A stretch of 64,000 bases of DNA from positions 1-64,000 of IMG/VR virus record IMGVR_UViG_3300013307_000004; one strand, given 5' to 3'. This DNA is from a virus. Below are positions 48,256-56,399 of this stretch, one piece after another (position 1 is the first letter of the stretch; each line of letters begins with the position of its first letter). A program made the position numbers and the translations under genes. The notes under the pieces were generated by a model. The model was given only the letters and a program-made list of their open reading frames with translations. It ran no database searches and had not been told where the DNA came from.

Positions 48256-48789
48256 TTGGAAAATGGCCATTTTGAACAGTACGTCAAACAGGCGTTAGCA
48301 ATCATTAGCTTACAGCTAGTTACGCTAAAGCATGACAGTAAACAGAATAAACAACTTCTATGTGATCTCCAAAGGAGTTTTTCAGAAATGGCTACGACTA
48401 TTCAAGAAGCATTGCAGGATCTCGCTGCGAAGGTCAGCGAAAACACTGATGTTGTGAATGAAGAAGTTCAAACGTCAGCAGATGCAACCGCAGATATCTT
48501 GGCTGGAATTCAGGCTTTGAAAGATGCGCAGGGTGATCCGGCTGCAACACAGGCTGCTATTGACGCGATCGAAGCGGCGGCCGGCACAGTTGGACAATCA
48601 ACTCAAAATATCAAGAATGCTCAGGCTCCTCTCCAAGCAGCGGCTGATGCTCTTAAGGGTCAGCTTACTCCAGCTTCTGGTGGAACCACGGGTGGTACGA
48701 CGGGCGGTACTGATACTGGTTCTGGCGGAACAAGTGATGGTACGCTCGGTGGTACGACATCTGCTCCGGCTCCCACGCCTGAGGTCTAA
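48256..48789 (+). CDS. Helical protein with Gly/Thr-rich tail
   Basis: 177 aa from the TTG at 48256 (AGGAGG six bases upstream); a second start at 48388 (AAAGGAG upstream, ATG) would give 133 aa (MATTIQEALQDLAAKVSEN...). Helical coiled-coil body (TQAAIDAIEAAAGTVGQSTQ) and a repetitive GGTTGGTTGGTDTGSGG tail. Such tails occur on structural proteins, so its place in the early operon is odd. Confidence 0.6.
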   Translation: MENGHFEQYVKQALAIISLQLVTLKHDSKQNKQLLCDLQRSFSEMATTIQEALQDLAAKVSENTDVVNEEVQTSADATADILAGIQALKDAQGDPAATQAAIDAIEAAAGTVGQSTQNIKNAQAPLQAAADALKGQLTPASGGTTGGTTGGTDTGSGGTSDGTLGGTTSAPAPTPEV

Positions 48790-48791
48790 TT

Positions 48792-48809
48792 ACTCGATGA
48801 GAGTCGAGT
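48792..48809 (+). terminator. Short hairpin after the Gly/Thr-rich gene
   Basis: ACTCGA-N6-TCGAGT, 6-bp stem, just past the stop. No U-tract; weak by itself. Confidence 0.35.
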
Positions 48810-48810
48810 G

Positions 48811-49026
48811 ATACCGTAATGTTAAGACCGGAAGGTACGGCGTGAAGAAAGTATAAGCTTCATGGAGCCAAGCCGGTCAGATAACTTATTCACGGCTGTC
48901 TCAGTCTGAGAGCAAATGATGGGCCATAAGACTGAATGTAGGGCGCCTACTCAAGCGGTAAGGAAAGATACTCCTTGATCGTGTGTACTATGCCGAGTAG
49001 GTAGTAAACAGCCGTGAATAAGTTAC
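48811..49026 (+). ncRNA. Structured RNA of unknown class
   Basis: About 216 nt between two genes. 48882-48899 pairs perfectly over 18 bp with 49008-49025. The 108-nt domain inside has a 7-bp stem TCAGTCT/AGACTGA (48901-48907/48929-48935) and CCTACTC/GAGTAGG (48946-48952/48995-49001). The 5' part forms GACCGG/CCGGTC (48826/48873) around a GTGAAG/CTTCAT hairpin, with a competing CCGTA/TACGG pairing (48814/48836). Followed by the SNF2 helicase gene. No known class recognised. Confidence 0.7.
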
Positions 49027-49053
49027 CTAACATTTAAAGGGGAACAGGTCTGT

Positions 49054-50562
49054 ATGCAAGACGTGCGGTCATTTGACTGGTCGAGATGTCGCTATGTACC
49101 ATTCGAGCACCAGTTTGAAGGTGTCGACAAACTCTACAATAATGCTGTTTTCGGTCTTTTAGATGAAATGGGAGCAGGAAAGACAAAGCAGATTATTGAT
49201 ACTGCATGCTTTTTATATGAGCATAAGGAGATAGATTGTGTTCTTATCATTTGTCCGGCTCAAGTTAAGGATGTCTGGATCCACCCTCAGTTTTCTCAGA
49301 TTATTGAGCATAGTTTCGTTCCTGGCATCATTCATGAGTTTACTTCTCGCAGTATTCGTTTTCCGGAACAATCCAGAGGTCTTCTATGGGTTGTCACGAG
49401 CGTCGAGCTTCTTCGTAATGTTAGCCATGTTAGAACGCTTATAAATCTTCTTGCTGGAAGGAAATTCTGGGCAGTAGTAGATGAATCTTCTACAATTGCT
49501 AATCACAAAGCAGCGCAGACTAAGGGCGTTTTAATGATCCGCCCTAAAGCGTGTCGTCGTACCATTATGAATGGAACCCCTGTGGGAAATTCTATTCTAG
49601 GGCTTTATTCTCAGTTTGCTTTTCTAGATCCTGCTATTCTTAATTTCAAGAATTTCTTTGCGTTCCGTAATCACCATGCTCGAATGGGTGGCTACATGAA
49701 TAAGCAGATTGTAGGCTTCTATTATATAGAAGAGATACAAGAAAAGATAAAGCCATGGGTACTTCGTAGACTAAAGTCTCAGTGTCTAGATATTCTTCCT
49801 AAAATGAAAGCGCCACTTCGTGCTGTTAAACTATCCCAGAGAACATGGGATATTTACTGCTCGATGAGGGACGAATTTGTCGCTTACCTTAATAATACAG
49901 ATGAAGTATCTGTAGTAACTACTGCGCCAGTCAAATCTCTAAGACTGGCGCAGATTTGTTCCGGTTTTCTCGGTGGAGTAGAAGATGAAGAAGGGAATGA
50001 GCCTCAAGTCGTGGAGATCGGATCTGAACTCACAGATTCATTCTTGGATTATCTTGAATTCAGAATCGAGTCCGACCCCGATTTCAAGCTTATCACTTGG
50101 TGTAGATTCAGACCAGAGATTGCTCGTCTTGAAAAACGAGCAAAGGAGCGGTTTAAAGGGCTTACGGTTCGTGTGCTACAAGGAGGACAATCTAAAACTG
50201 TTAGGTCGGAGGCTATTTCTCTCTTCCACCCAGATTCACCAGATATTAAAGGTCCTGCCTTCCTTATCGGTCAGCCTCAGGCGGGACGATTTGGTCATAA
50301 CTTCACTAAGTGTTCCAACGTCGATTATCTATCCAACGATCATTCTCTGCTCACCAGATCCCAGAGCGAGGATCGCGTACACAGACCTGGACAGAGATTC
50401 CAAGCACTATTCCAGGACTACGTTGTTGTGGGACCAAATGGAGAGAGGACAGCAAGTGGTATGATTTTGAAAGCCCTACGAAACCACGAAAAAATGGCTG
50501 AGTGGACAACATCTCGTTGGGTATCTGAGATAATGCAGGAGGAAAATGATGTCCCATTCTGA
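49054..50562 (+). CDS. SNF2-family helicase (SF2)
   Basis: 502 aa, start ATG at 49054. Motif I GLLDEMGAGKTK (34-45), motif II VVDESS (about 143-148), motif III RRTIMNGTPVGNS, motif V AGRFGHNF, motif VI TRSQSEDRVHRPGQ. ATP-driven remodelling of DNA or DNA-protein complexes; in phages it may serve replication or counter host proteins. First gene after the structured RNA. Confidence 0.88.
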   Translation: MQDVRSFDWSRCRYVPFEHQFEGVDKLYNNAVFGLLDEMGAGKTKQIIDTACFLYEHKEIDCVLIICPAQVKDVWIHPQFSQIIEHSFVPGIIHEFTSRSIRFPEQSRGLLWVVTSVELLRNVSHVRTLINLLAGRKFWAVVDESSTIANHKAAQTKGVLMIRPKACRRTIMNGTPVGNSILGLYSQFAFLDPAILNFKNFFAFRNHHARMGGYMNKQIVGFYYIEEIQEKIKPWVLRRLKSQCLDILPKMKAPLRAVKLSQRTWDIYCSMRDEFVAYLNNTDEVSVVTTAPVKSLRLAQICSGFLGGVEDEEGNEPQVVEIGSELTDSFLDYLEFRIESDPDFKLITWCRFRPEIARLEKRAKERFKGLTVRVLQGGQSKTVRSEAISLFHPDSPDIKGPAFLIGQPQAGRFGHNFTKCSNVDYLSNDHSLLTRSQSEDRVHRPGQRFQALFQDYVVVGPNGERTASGMILKALRNHEKMAEWTTSRWVSEIMQEENDVPF

Positions 50563-50809
50563 CGATCAAATGCTTGACATCTTTATTCACAATGCTGAAG
50601 AAAAGCTTAGGCTTCTTCAGGAATTGAAGAAACGAAGGATGTTAGAAAGACAACCAGTAACACACAGATCGGTAACATACACTCCAGTTTTAAAAGGAAT
50701 CTACAAAGGGAAAATCGCCACTGTTGAATGTAATTGTGGAGAAATTGTTCGGTACAGAAAGCCAATCAACAGCATCGAAGACTTTGTTTGTCCAAAAGAC
50801 AAAGGATAG
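50546..50809 (+). CDS. Small protein with Cys motif
   Basis: 87 aa. Helical start (MLDIFIHNAEEKLRLLQELKKRRM) and ECNCGEIVRYRKPINSIEDFVCPKDK (zinc ribbon). Unknown. Confidence 0.55.
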   Translation: MMSHSDDQMLDIFIHNAEEKLRLLQELKKRRMLERQPVTHRSVTYTPVLKGIYKGKIATVECNCGEIVRYRKPINSIEDFVCPKDKG

Positions 50810-50812
50810 TTC

Positions 50813-51013
50813 ATGGATCCAGATCAGACACTAATCGATGAGATCGAATCTTGGAGATCTCTTCACAAAATGCACAAAGGAGCTAAAGTTCCGTCGACTG
50901 TATCGGCACAATCGAAAAAGACTCTAGCCTTTCTTGAGGAACTCTTGGAACTAAGAAGGAGAATAAGGGTTCTGGTAGGTAAACTGGAAAAGGAAAAGGG
51001 AGTAGCAGTATGA
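50813..51013 (+). CDS. Small charged helical protein
   Basis: 66 aa. Helices (LIDEIESWRSLHKMHKG; LEELLELRRRIRVLVGKLEKEK). Coiled-coil like. Unknown. Confidence 0.55.
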   Translation: MDPDQTLIDEIESWRSLHKMHKGAKVPSTVSAQSKKTLAFLEELLELRRRIRVLVGKLEKEKGVAV

Positions 51014-51237
51014 TTCTGTGCCAAAAGATAGTACCTACCGTCGTAAATTCTAACGGTAGAATGGTGGGAAACACTTACTGCATGCAACAAGCTGGTCATG
51101 CAGGAGAGTGTGATAAGGTAACGATCAAAGAACTTTCACCAGGAAGTAATTTTGTTCCAGGAATTTTCGAGCTAGGAAAGGAGTCAAATGGGAAAGTACT
51201 CTCACCTGAAAGATCAACTGACGCGCTTTTCGGGTGA
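51010..51237 (+). CDS. Small Cys/His protein
   Basis: 75 aa. CQKIVPTVV...YCMQQAGHAGECDKV suggests a zinc site. Overlaps the next gene by 50 bp. Unknown. Confidence 0.5.
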   Translation: MILCQKIVPTVVNSNGRMVGNTYCMQQAGHAGECDKVTIKELSPGSNFVPGIFELGKESNGKVLSPERSTDALFG

Positions 51238-51703
51238 ACCTGAATATCAGCAGCGTGTCAGTGCAGAGAAAGAAAAGATCAAACAGGATCTGTTAAGTCA
51301 GGGACTTCCACCAAATGCTGTAAATTTTGGAAAAGTTCTGGTATCGGCTAGAGTTCGGAAAGCTCAACTTGAAGCAGAGGTGAAGAAAGAAAACCTCACC
51401 ATCGAAGCAATGAATCAGCTTCTTGTTGAATTTCTTGAGGATGAATCTCTCAGTTCTGTTAAACTTGATGCTGGAGTTTCTCTTACCATCAAGGATGACG
51501 TTTACTGCTCAGTAGCTGATAAGGAATCTTTCTATAAGTGGATCCATGACAACGATCTTGAAGATCTGTTTACTGTGAACTATCAGACCATGAGTTCTAT
51601 GGTGAAACAGAAACTCAGCAACAATGAGGAAGTTCCTCCGGGAATCAACACGTTTTTCAAACAGAGTATCACAGTGAGAGGAGCAAGTAATCTAGATGAG
51701 TAA
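51188..51703 (+). CDS. Conserved phage protein of the replication module
   Basis: 171 aa. Charged helical N-half (KEKIKQDLLSQGLPPNAVNFGKVLVSARVRKAQLEAEVKKEN), then a beta part (SLTIKDDVYCSVADKESFYKWIHDNDLEDLF). It precedes the putative ssDNA-binding gene by an 8-bp overlap. Possible partner of replication proteins; function not known. Confidence 0.55.
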   Translation: MGKYSHLKDQLTRFSGEPEYQQRVSAEKEKIKQDLLSQGLPPNAVNFGKVLVSARVRKAQLEAEVKKENLTIEAMNQLLVEFLEDESLSSVKLDAGVSLTIKDDVYCSVADKESFYKWIHDNDLEDLFTVNYQTMSSMVKQKLSNNEEVPPGINTFFKQSITVRGASNLDE

Positions 51704-52520
51704 CATGAAAAAGGGTGAAATCGTTTCAGCAGGAAATTCGGCTCTCGCCAATTCAGAAGTCCCTGAGTGGTTGAGAAGTGAGGTTGGAAATCAGAAGGGC
51801 ATGGAGGATGTAGACCAGTCTGATATAGTTCTACCTCGGTTAGGATTGTGTCAAGCACTTTCCCCTCAGAAAAGAAAGAGTGACAAGGCCTACATCGAAA
51901 ATCTTCAGGAAGGTGAGCTGTTTAACAGCGTAACTCAGGAGATTTACGGTACTTCACTGGAGATCATCCCCCTATTCTTCTTTAAGAATAGGATCAAGTA
52001 CTTCCCAATTGAAGACGGTGGCGGCATCGAGTGCATGTCAGCGAACGGTATTGATGGCGGAAGTCTCAATCCTATGGGATGTGCTTCCTGCCGATTCAGT
52101 GCCTGGGGAAATGGATCCACAAAGGAAGAGGATATGTCGAATCCTCCCCTATGCACATACTACCACAACTTGATGTGTTTCACTTTGACCGACAATCCTA
52201 TGCCAATAGCAATGAGCTACAAAGCAACGGGATTGAAGCTATCAAAACAGTTTCTGGCCAACGTCAGACTCAGCCGGCTTCCGATGTACGCGAAAAAGTA
52301 CAAAATCAGTGTTGTTACTGTTCGTGATGGAAGTAATGAGTGGTTTGAGAAGAAACTCGTTCCCAGTGGATTTCCTGATGAAAGTCTCTACAGACAGATG
52401 GAAGAGCATTTCAAGGCCCTTCGCGAGATGAACATCAAGGTTGACACGACTGGTGAAGCAGCTGATGTAGATTTCCCTACTGACGATGAAAGAGTTCCAG
52501 CAGGTCACACAGAACTCTAG
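51696..52520 (+). CDS. Putative ssDNA-binding or recombination-associated protein
   Basis: 274 aa. Pattern SDIVLPRLGLCQALSPQKRKSDKAYIENLQEGELFNSVTQEIYGTSLEIIPLFFFKNRIKYFP is shared with phage proteins near replication genes. A four-Cys zinc segment (GCASCRFSAWGNG...LCTYYHNLMC) follows, then a helical tail. Gene position before the primase supports a replication accessory; ssDNA binding is inference. Confidence 0.5.
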   Translation: MSNMKKGEIVSAGNSALANSEVPEWLRSEVGNQKGMEDVDQSDIVLPRLGLCQALSPQKRKSDKAYIENLQEGELFNSVTQEIYGTSLEIIPLFFFKNRIKYFPIEDGGGIECMSANGIDGGSLNPMGCASCRFSAWGNGSTKEEDMSNPPLCTYYHNLMCFTLTDNPMPIAMSYKATGLKLSKQFLANVRLSRLPMYAKKYKISVVTVRDGSNEWFEKKLVPSGFPDESLYRQMEEHFKALREMNIKVDTTGEAADVDFPTDDERVPAGHTEL

Positions 52521-52527
52521 CAGCAGT

Positions 52528-52556
52528 TAGACCGGTTGTTATGAGCAGCCGGTCTA
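52528..52556 (+). terminator. Hairpin before the primase gene
   Basis: TAGACCGG / CCGGTCTA, 8 bp, 13-nt loop, followed by a short CCTCTTAAAATTC. Starts 8 bases past the stop of 51696. Weak terminator or processing signal. Confidence 0.45.
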
Positions 52557-52586
52557 CCTCTTAAAATTCGTTCAAGGGAAGCTGCC

Positions 52587-54077
52587 ATGCTAGATAAATT
52601 CTCGAGTTTATTTCGTGGTTCTGCGCTAGCACATGGCACTTTTGATAGAACCACAGGAACCATGCATACCATTCTAACCCCAGCTTCTGAGGAGGACTAC
52701 CGAAAGCATCTAGCTGGGGACCTTGGTTTAGGTATAGTACCTGTTGATTCAGAAGGAAAATGCTATTGGGGCGCAATCGACATCGACATAGACACGATTG
52801 ATCACAAAGATCTTTACTCTCGTGTCTCAGCAAGAAATCTTCCACTAATGGTATGTCGTTCCAAAAGTGGTGGAGCTCATCTGTACGTATTCTTCAAAGA
52901 ACAGCAACCGAGTTCTATGGTCCAACAGTTACTTAAGAAGTGGGCTGGACTATTAGGATTCCCAAACAAAACGGAGATATTTCCAAAGCAACTAAAGAGT
53001 ACTCATCAGAATGTCGGTAATTGGCTCAATCTCCCGTATTTCAATGCGCAAAACACAGTGCGCTATGCCGTGTGCGAAACCGGCTCTATTGAAATTGAAG
53101 AGTTTCTTGCCAGAGTCCAGTACTACACAGGAAAAGAGAATATCGATGCAACACAAAACAGTGGACTCATTCAGATTGACCAAATGCCGCCGTGCTTACA
53201 GACTCTTACAGAAGAAGGACTTCCCCAGGGGGCCAGAAATGTCGGACTTTTTAGTTACGGAGTGTTCTACCGGAAGTCTAGTCCCAATGGATGGGAGGAC
53301 AAGCTTCGGTATCATAATCAGAATTATGTTTCGCCTTCTCTGGGGTCTCGTGAAGTCGAGGCACTTATTAAGTCGCTTAGTGCGAGACAGTACCAGTACA
53401 AGTGCGATGAAGAGCCACTTTGCTCTCATTGTGATAGGAAGTCATGTCTCCAGTTGCCATATGGAGTTGGACACAAACCGTGGGAAGATGAGAGTAACTT
53501 CGATGAAATTACGGTAGGTAGTCTTCGAAAGATTCTCAGCGATCCACCAACATACATCTTGGAGGTAAATGGAAGAGACTTATCACTTTCATCTGATGAA
53601 TTTCGAGTGTTCGAGAAATTAAGACGAAGAATATTCGAAGTCATGGATCTAGTGATACGGCCAATTAAGCAACCTCAATGGGAACAGAAGGTAAAAGGTC
53701 TATTATCTCAGAAAACTGATATTGAGGCTCCAGAGGATGCATCTCAGTATGGTTCAGTGATCAATAGAATCGATGACTTTCTGGCTCTTAGTGATAGGTC
53801 TAAGGGTAGAGATGATTTACTCCGAGGATTGCCTATTATTGAGAAAGAACTTATTCTCTTTCAGGTTGATTACCTTCAGAAGTATCTGCAAGGTCAGAAA
53901 ACGATCATCAGTAATCATGAACTATTCTCAATCTTGCATCGAAGAAATTGCGCTTATGCTCTGATCAAAATTAAGGGTAAGGTTATTAGGGCATGGTCAA
54001 TTCCTTCTATTCAAGTTAACCGTCAGACCGAAGATTATTCAGAAGCAGAATTTGAAAAGGAAGAACCAGAGATATGA
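52587..54077 (+). CDS. Archaeo-eukaryotic primase (TOTE-type AEP domain)
   Basis: 496 aa. WGAIDIDIDT (61-70) provides the catalytic aspartates and SKSGGAHLYVFF (92-103) the second block of an AEP polymerase/primase; GNWLNLPYF follows. A Cys cluster (CSHCDRKSC, about 282-290) may be a zinc knuckle, and the rest is helical. It would make primers for replication, filling the DnaG slot. No DnaB-like helicase is seen in the window. Confidence 0.8.
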   Translation: MLDKFSSLFRGSALAHGTFDRTTGTMHTILTPASEEDYRKHLAGDLGLGIVPVDSEGKCYWGAIDIDIDTIDHKDLYSRVSARNLPLMVCRSKSGGAHLYVFFKEQQPSSMVQQLLKKWAGLLGFPNKTEIFPKQLKSTHQNVGNWLNLPYFNAQNTVRYAVCETGSIEIEEFLARVQYYTGKENIDATQNSGLIQIDQMPPCLQTLTEEGLPQGARNVGLFSYGVFYRKSSPNGWEDKLRYHNQNYVSPSLGSREVEALIKSLSARQYQYKCDEEPLCSHCDRKSCLQLPYGVGHKPWEDESNFDEITVGSLRKILSDPPTYILEVNGRDLSLSSDEFRVFEKLRRRIFEVMDLVIRPIKQPQWEQKVKGLLSQKTDIEAPEDASQYGSVINRIDDFLALSDRSKGRDDLLRGLPIIEKELILFQVDYLQKYLQGQKTIISNHELFSILHRRNCAYALIKIKGKVIRAWSIPSIQVNRQTEDYSEAEFEKEEPEI

Positions 54078-54295
54078 TCATCCTTACAAGACCGCAGATG
54101 AGTATTCTGAAAGTCAAACTTTCTTCAGAACATTTAACAAAACTGGAGAATTCGATTATCGTTACGGGGAAGCAAATCATGTCAGATGATGAGATGCTTT
54201 CCCAAGACGTTATTGAGAAGATTGCAGTTGCTTTAAATGTAACCAGGGACAAATTGTTTTATCACCAGGGTCACACCAGGGAAATCCAGGGATAA
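54074..54295 (+). CDS. HTH-like protein whose C-terminus runs into repeat C
   Basis: 73 aa, overlapping the primase stop. The second half (DDEMLSQDVIEKIAVALNVTRDKLFYHQG) looks like the end of an XRE helix-turn-helix domain. The final ~10 residues are read from repeat copy C, so the native end may have been lost. Confidence 0.5.
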   Translation: MIILTRPQMSILKVKLSSEHLTKLENSIIVTGKQIMSDDEMLSQDVIEKIAVALNVTRDKLFYHQGHTREIQG

Positions 54296-54351
54296 CCCAG
54301 GGTCATTTGTGCAAATTGCATATGATAATTCCATATTGATTTATTTGCACA
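54265..54351. repeat. Dispersed 87-bp element, copy C
   Basis: Four CCAGGG units at 54265, 54276, 54286 and 54297 (10-11 bp spacing), then TGTGCAAATTGCATATGATAA and ATTTGCACA (54343-54351). TGTGCAAAT and ATTTGCACA are inverted. Overlaps the end of the 54074 gene and lies 24 bp before the next start. Confidence 0.85.
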
Positions 54352-54375
54352 TAATGCCAGGAAAACGGAGGAAAA

Positions 54376-54750
54376 GTGGCAATTCACGTAGATATCAGCA
54401 TTAAGTCACTCGATAATCTTCGTCGTGATGCTAGGGACAAGGGTGTAAGCGTAAGAGATCTTGCTTCTCAGTATCTCGAGTGGATGTTTTGTGGAGATAG
54501 ATCTGTGTTTCAGTTTACTCCTGCTCTTGCACAGGAACTAATGCCCAAGTGTGAGTTACTCTTTGATGCTGCACTCGGTAAACCGCAGCTGTTAAATGAG
54601 CTTCATGATTTTGCAGTTAAACTACTAGCCGAGAGAAAGGAACAAGAGGAAAATGAAAGAATCAAGGAACTCAAGAAAGAAGACGCAGGTGCCGGAGAGG
54701 CCAACGAAAGTAATGACGGAAGTTCCACTGGTCCCCAGCTCGTCAACTGA
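54376..54750 (+). CDS. Hypothetical small DNA-binding-like protein
   Basis: 124 aa, GTG start with GGAGG upstream. IHVDISIKSLDNLRRDARDKGVSVRDLASQYL is a ribbon-helix-helix-like start; the C-terminal 50 are acidic and disordered. First gene after repeat C, so it may be controlled by it. RHH assignment is tentative. Confidence 0.5.
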   Translation: MAIHVDISIKSLDNLRRDARDKGVSVRDLASQYLEWMFCGDRSVFQFTPALAQELMPKCELLFDAALGKPQLLNELHDFAVKLLAERKEQEENERIKELKKEDAGAGEANESNDGSSTGPQLVN

Positions 54751-55003
54751 CAGAAGAAGTTTTCTTAATCATGAAGAAGTAAATCATCCATCTCACTATG
54801 GAGGAGATACTCTTTATGAAACTATTAAAGTACTTGAGAATCGAATGACTCCTCAAGAGTTTATTGGATTCTTGAAAGGAAACGTTTACAAGTACAATGA
54901 TCGCGCAAAGTCAAAAGGATCTGAACTTAATAACTATGAGAAAGCTCAATTCTATCAGAACTATCTCGTAGATTTCATGCGTCGAAAGGGAATGACGAAA
55001 TGA
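54653..55003 (+). CDS. DUF3310 protein
   Basis: 116 aa from the ATG at 54653 (GAGG upstream; overlaps the previous gene by 98 bp) or from 54713. The DUF3310 core is HPSHYGGDTLYETIKVLENR then FLKGNVYKYNDRAKSKGSELNNYEKAQFYQ, a family tied to nucleotide kinase-like proteins of T7-type phages. Function not settled. Confidence 0.75.
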   Translation: MKESRNSRKKTQVPERPTKVMTEVPLVPSSSTDRRSFLNHEEVNHPSHYGGDTLYETIKVLENRMTPQEFIGFLKGNVYKYNDRAKSKGSELNNYEKAQFYQNYLVDFMRRKGMTK

Positions 55004-55743
55004 AGATTGTTGCCCCTTATGCCAGGATTTTAAGTCCCAAGACTATCCTCAGTAAACTCCAGCTTATAGAATATGCTGGAAGAATCTCTCACCGTTCAGA
55101 AGAAGAAATGAAAGAGGATACCTGGGGAAAGTTCATCACAGCTGTTGTGTTGAAACATGGAGACTGGTCTATTACAGAACATGTAACGATCAGTGTTGAA
55201 GTTCTTACAGATCGTGGTGTTACTCATGAAATTGTAAGACACAGAATCGCAGCATATACTCAGGAGTCTACGCGATTCGTGAACTATGCGAAAAAGATGC
55301 CACCAGCTTTTCTGTATCCGAAACCAGACGTAAAGTGTGCTCTATGCTTAGCTGGTGATGAGGCTGAACTTAATGGAAGTCCATCTGATGGGTATAGTTT
55401 TCATCATCACGATGATGATGCTTCAGATTGTGCTTATGATACTGAGTGGATGTTTGCTATTCATGAAGCAGAACGTCATTATAGACTTCTCTTGGAAAAG
55501 GGATGGCGTCCACAAGAAGCACGGAGTGTATTTCCAAATGCTCTTGCTTCGAAGATTGTCTGTACTTATAATCTTCGTACGTGGAGGCATCTCTTCAGAA
55601 TGCGGACGACAAAAGAAACACACCCGCAATTCAAAGAGTGGTCCGTTCCTTTGTTAGCTGAGTTTAAGAAGTTAATTCCTCTTCTGTACGACGATATTGA
55701 GCCAGATGCTCGACAGGTAGATAACTTGAGACTGCCATGCTGA
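55000..55743 (+). CDS. thyX: Flavin-dependent thymidylate synthase
   Basis: 247 aa. The ThyX signature RHRX7S is present: RHRIAAYTQESTR (80-92). Later LRTWRHLFRMRT and HPQFKEWS fit the family. It methylates dUMP to dTMP using methylene-THF, NADPH and FAD. A 40-residue Cys/Asp/His insert (about 107-147, KCALCLAGD...HHHDDDASD) is unusual. A ThyA-family enzyme also occurs at 62119. Confidence 0.9.
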   Translation: MKIVAPYARILSPKTILSKLQLIEYAGRISHRSEEEMKEDTWGKFITAVVLKHGDWSITEHVTISVEVLTDRGVTHEIVRHRIAAYTQESTRFVNYAKKMPPAFLYPKPDVKCALCLAGDEAELNGSPSDGYSFHHHDDDASDCAYDTEWMFAIHEAERHYRLLLEKGWRPQEARSVFPNALASKIVCTYNLRTWRHLFRMRTTKETHPQFKEWSVPLLAEFKKLIPLLYDDIEPDARQVDNLRLPC

Positions 55744-56399
55744 AAGAGTTCTCAATTCATCCTCAACTGAACATAGCCTATAGAGAAGGAACTTTCGATG
55801 AGTGGATACTTAATGAAACGAAAAGTTATTTTCCTCTTGGGCTTACTGACAATGATCGTGTGCTGGATCTTGGTGGTCACATCGGCTGCTTTGCTTCTCG
55901 CGCACTATTGGAAAAACCCGGAATACTTCTCTGGTCTTTTGAAGCCGAGAAATCTAACTTCGAAGTACTCGAACTTAATGCCAACTACTTTAAGTTTGGA
56001 GCATTCTACAGGGCGGTAGTTCCAGATGAACTTGAAGGACACGACATTAAGATTTATGTCAACGACAAAACGAATAATGCTCTTCATTCTACGATACCTA
56101 CTCGTGGAAGATCAGAGCAGGTGGTAAAAGGGATTTCTTTAGGAAGTATTCTTAAGGATCTCAAACCGACAATCATCAAGTGTGACATTGAAGGATCAGA
56201 GTATCATCTGCCTTGGAAGTTAAATCCAGAAGTTCGTTATGTAGTAATGGAACTTCACTTAACTAAACCAGGACATCGGGGACTAGCTAAAACCACTCTT
56301 GATATTTTTTCAGATAATGGTTTTGAATTAGTTAATACTCCTCGAATTGGTGAAAAGAATTGGACTACCATTGCAAAGTGGAGGAGAAATGGACAGTAA
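55737..56399 (+). CDS. FkbM-family methyltransferase
   Basis: 220 aa. Rossmann SAM-binding motif VLDLGGHIGCFAS (42-54), acidic second strand SFEAEKSN, and the FkbM-type KCDIEGSEYHL (about 148-158). Transfers methyl groups to small molecules or sugars in other systems; substrate here unknown. Sits beside ThyX and the deoxyribosyltransferase-like gene, so it may act on a nucleotide or DNA base. Could also be host-surface sugar methylation. Confidence 0.75.
   Translation: MLKEFSIHPQLNIAYREGTFDEWILNETKSYFPLGLTDNDRVLDLGGHIGCFASRALLEKPGILLWSFEAEKSNFEVLELNANYFKFGAFYRAVVPDELEGHDIKIYVNDKTNNALHSTIPTRGRSEQVVKGISLGSILKDLKPTIIKCDIEGSEYHLPWKLNPEVRYVVMELHLTKPGHRGLAKTTLDIFSDNGFELVNTPRIGEKNWTTIAKWRRNGQ

Noticed and set aside
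48811-49026. Group I intron
   Set aside because: A few core-like words are present (an AGACTGAATGT stretch), but no consistent P3-P8 core and no interrupted gene.
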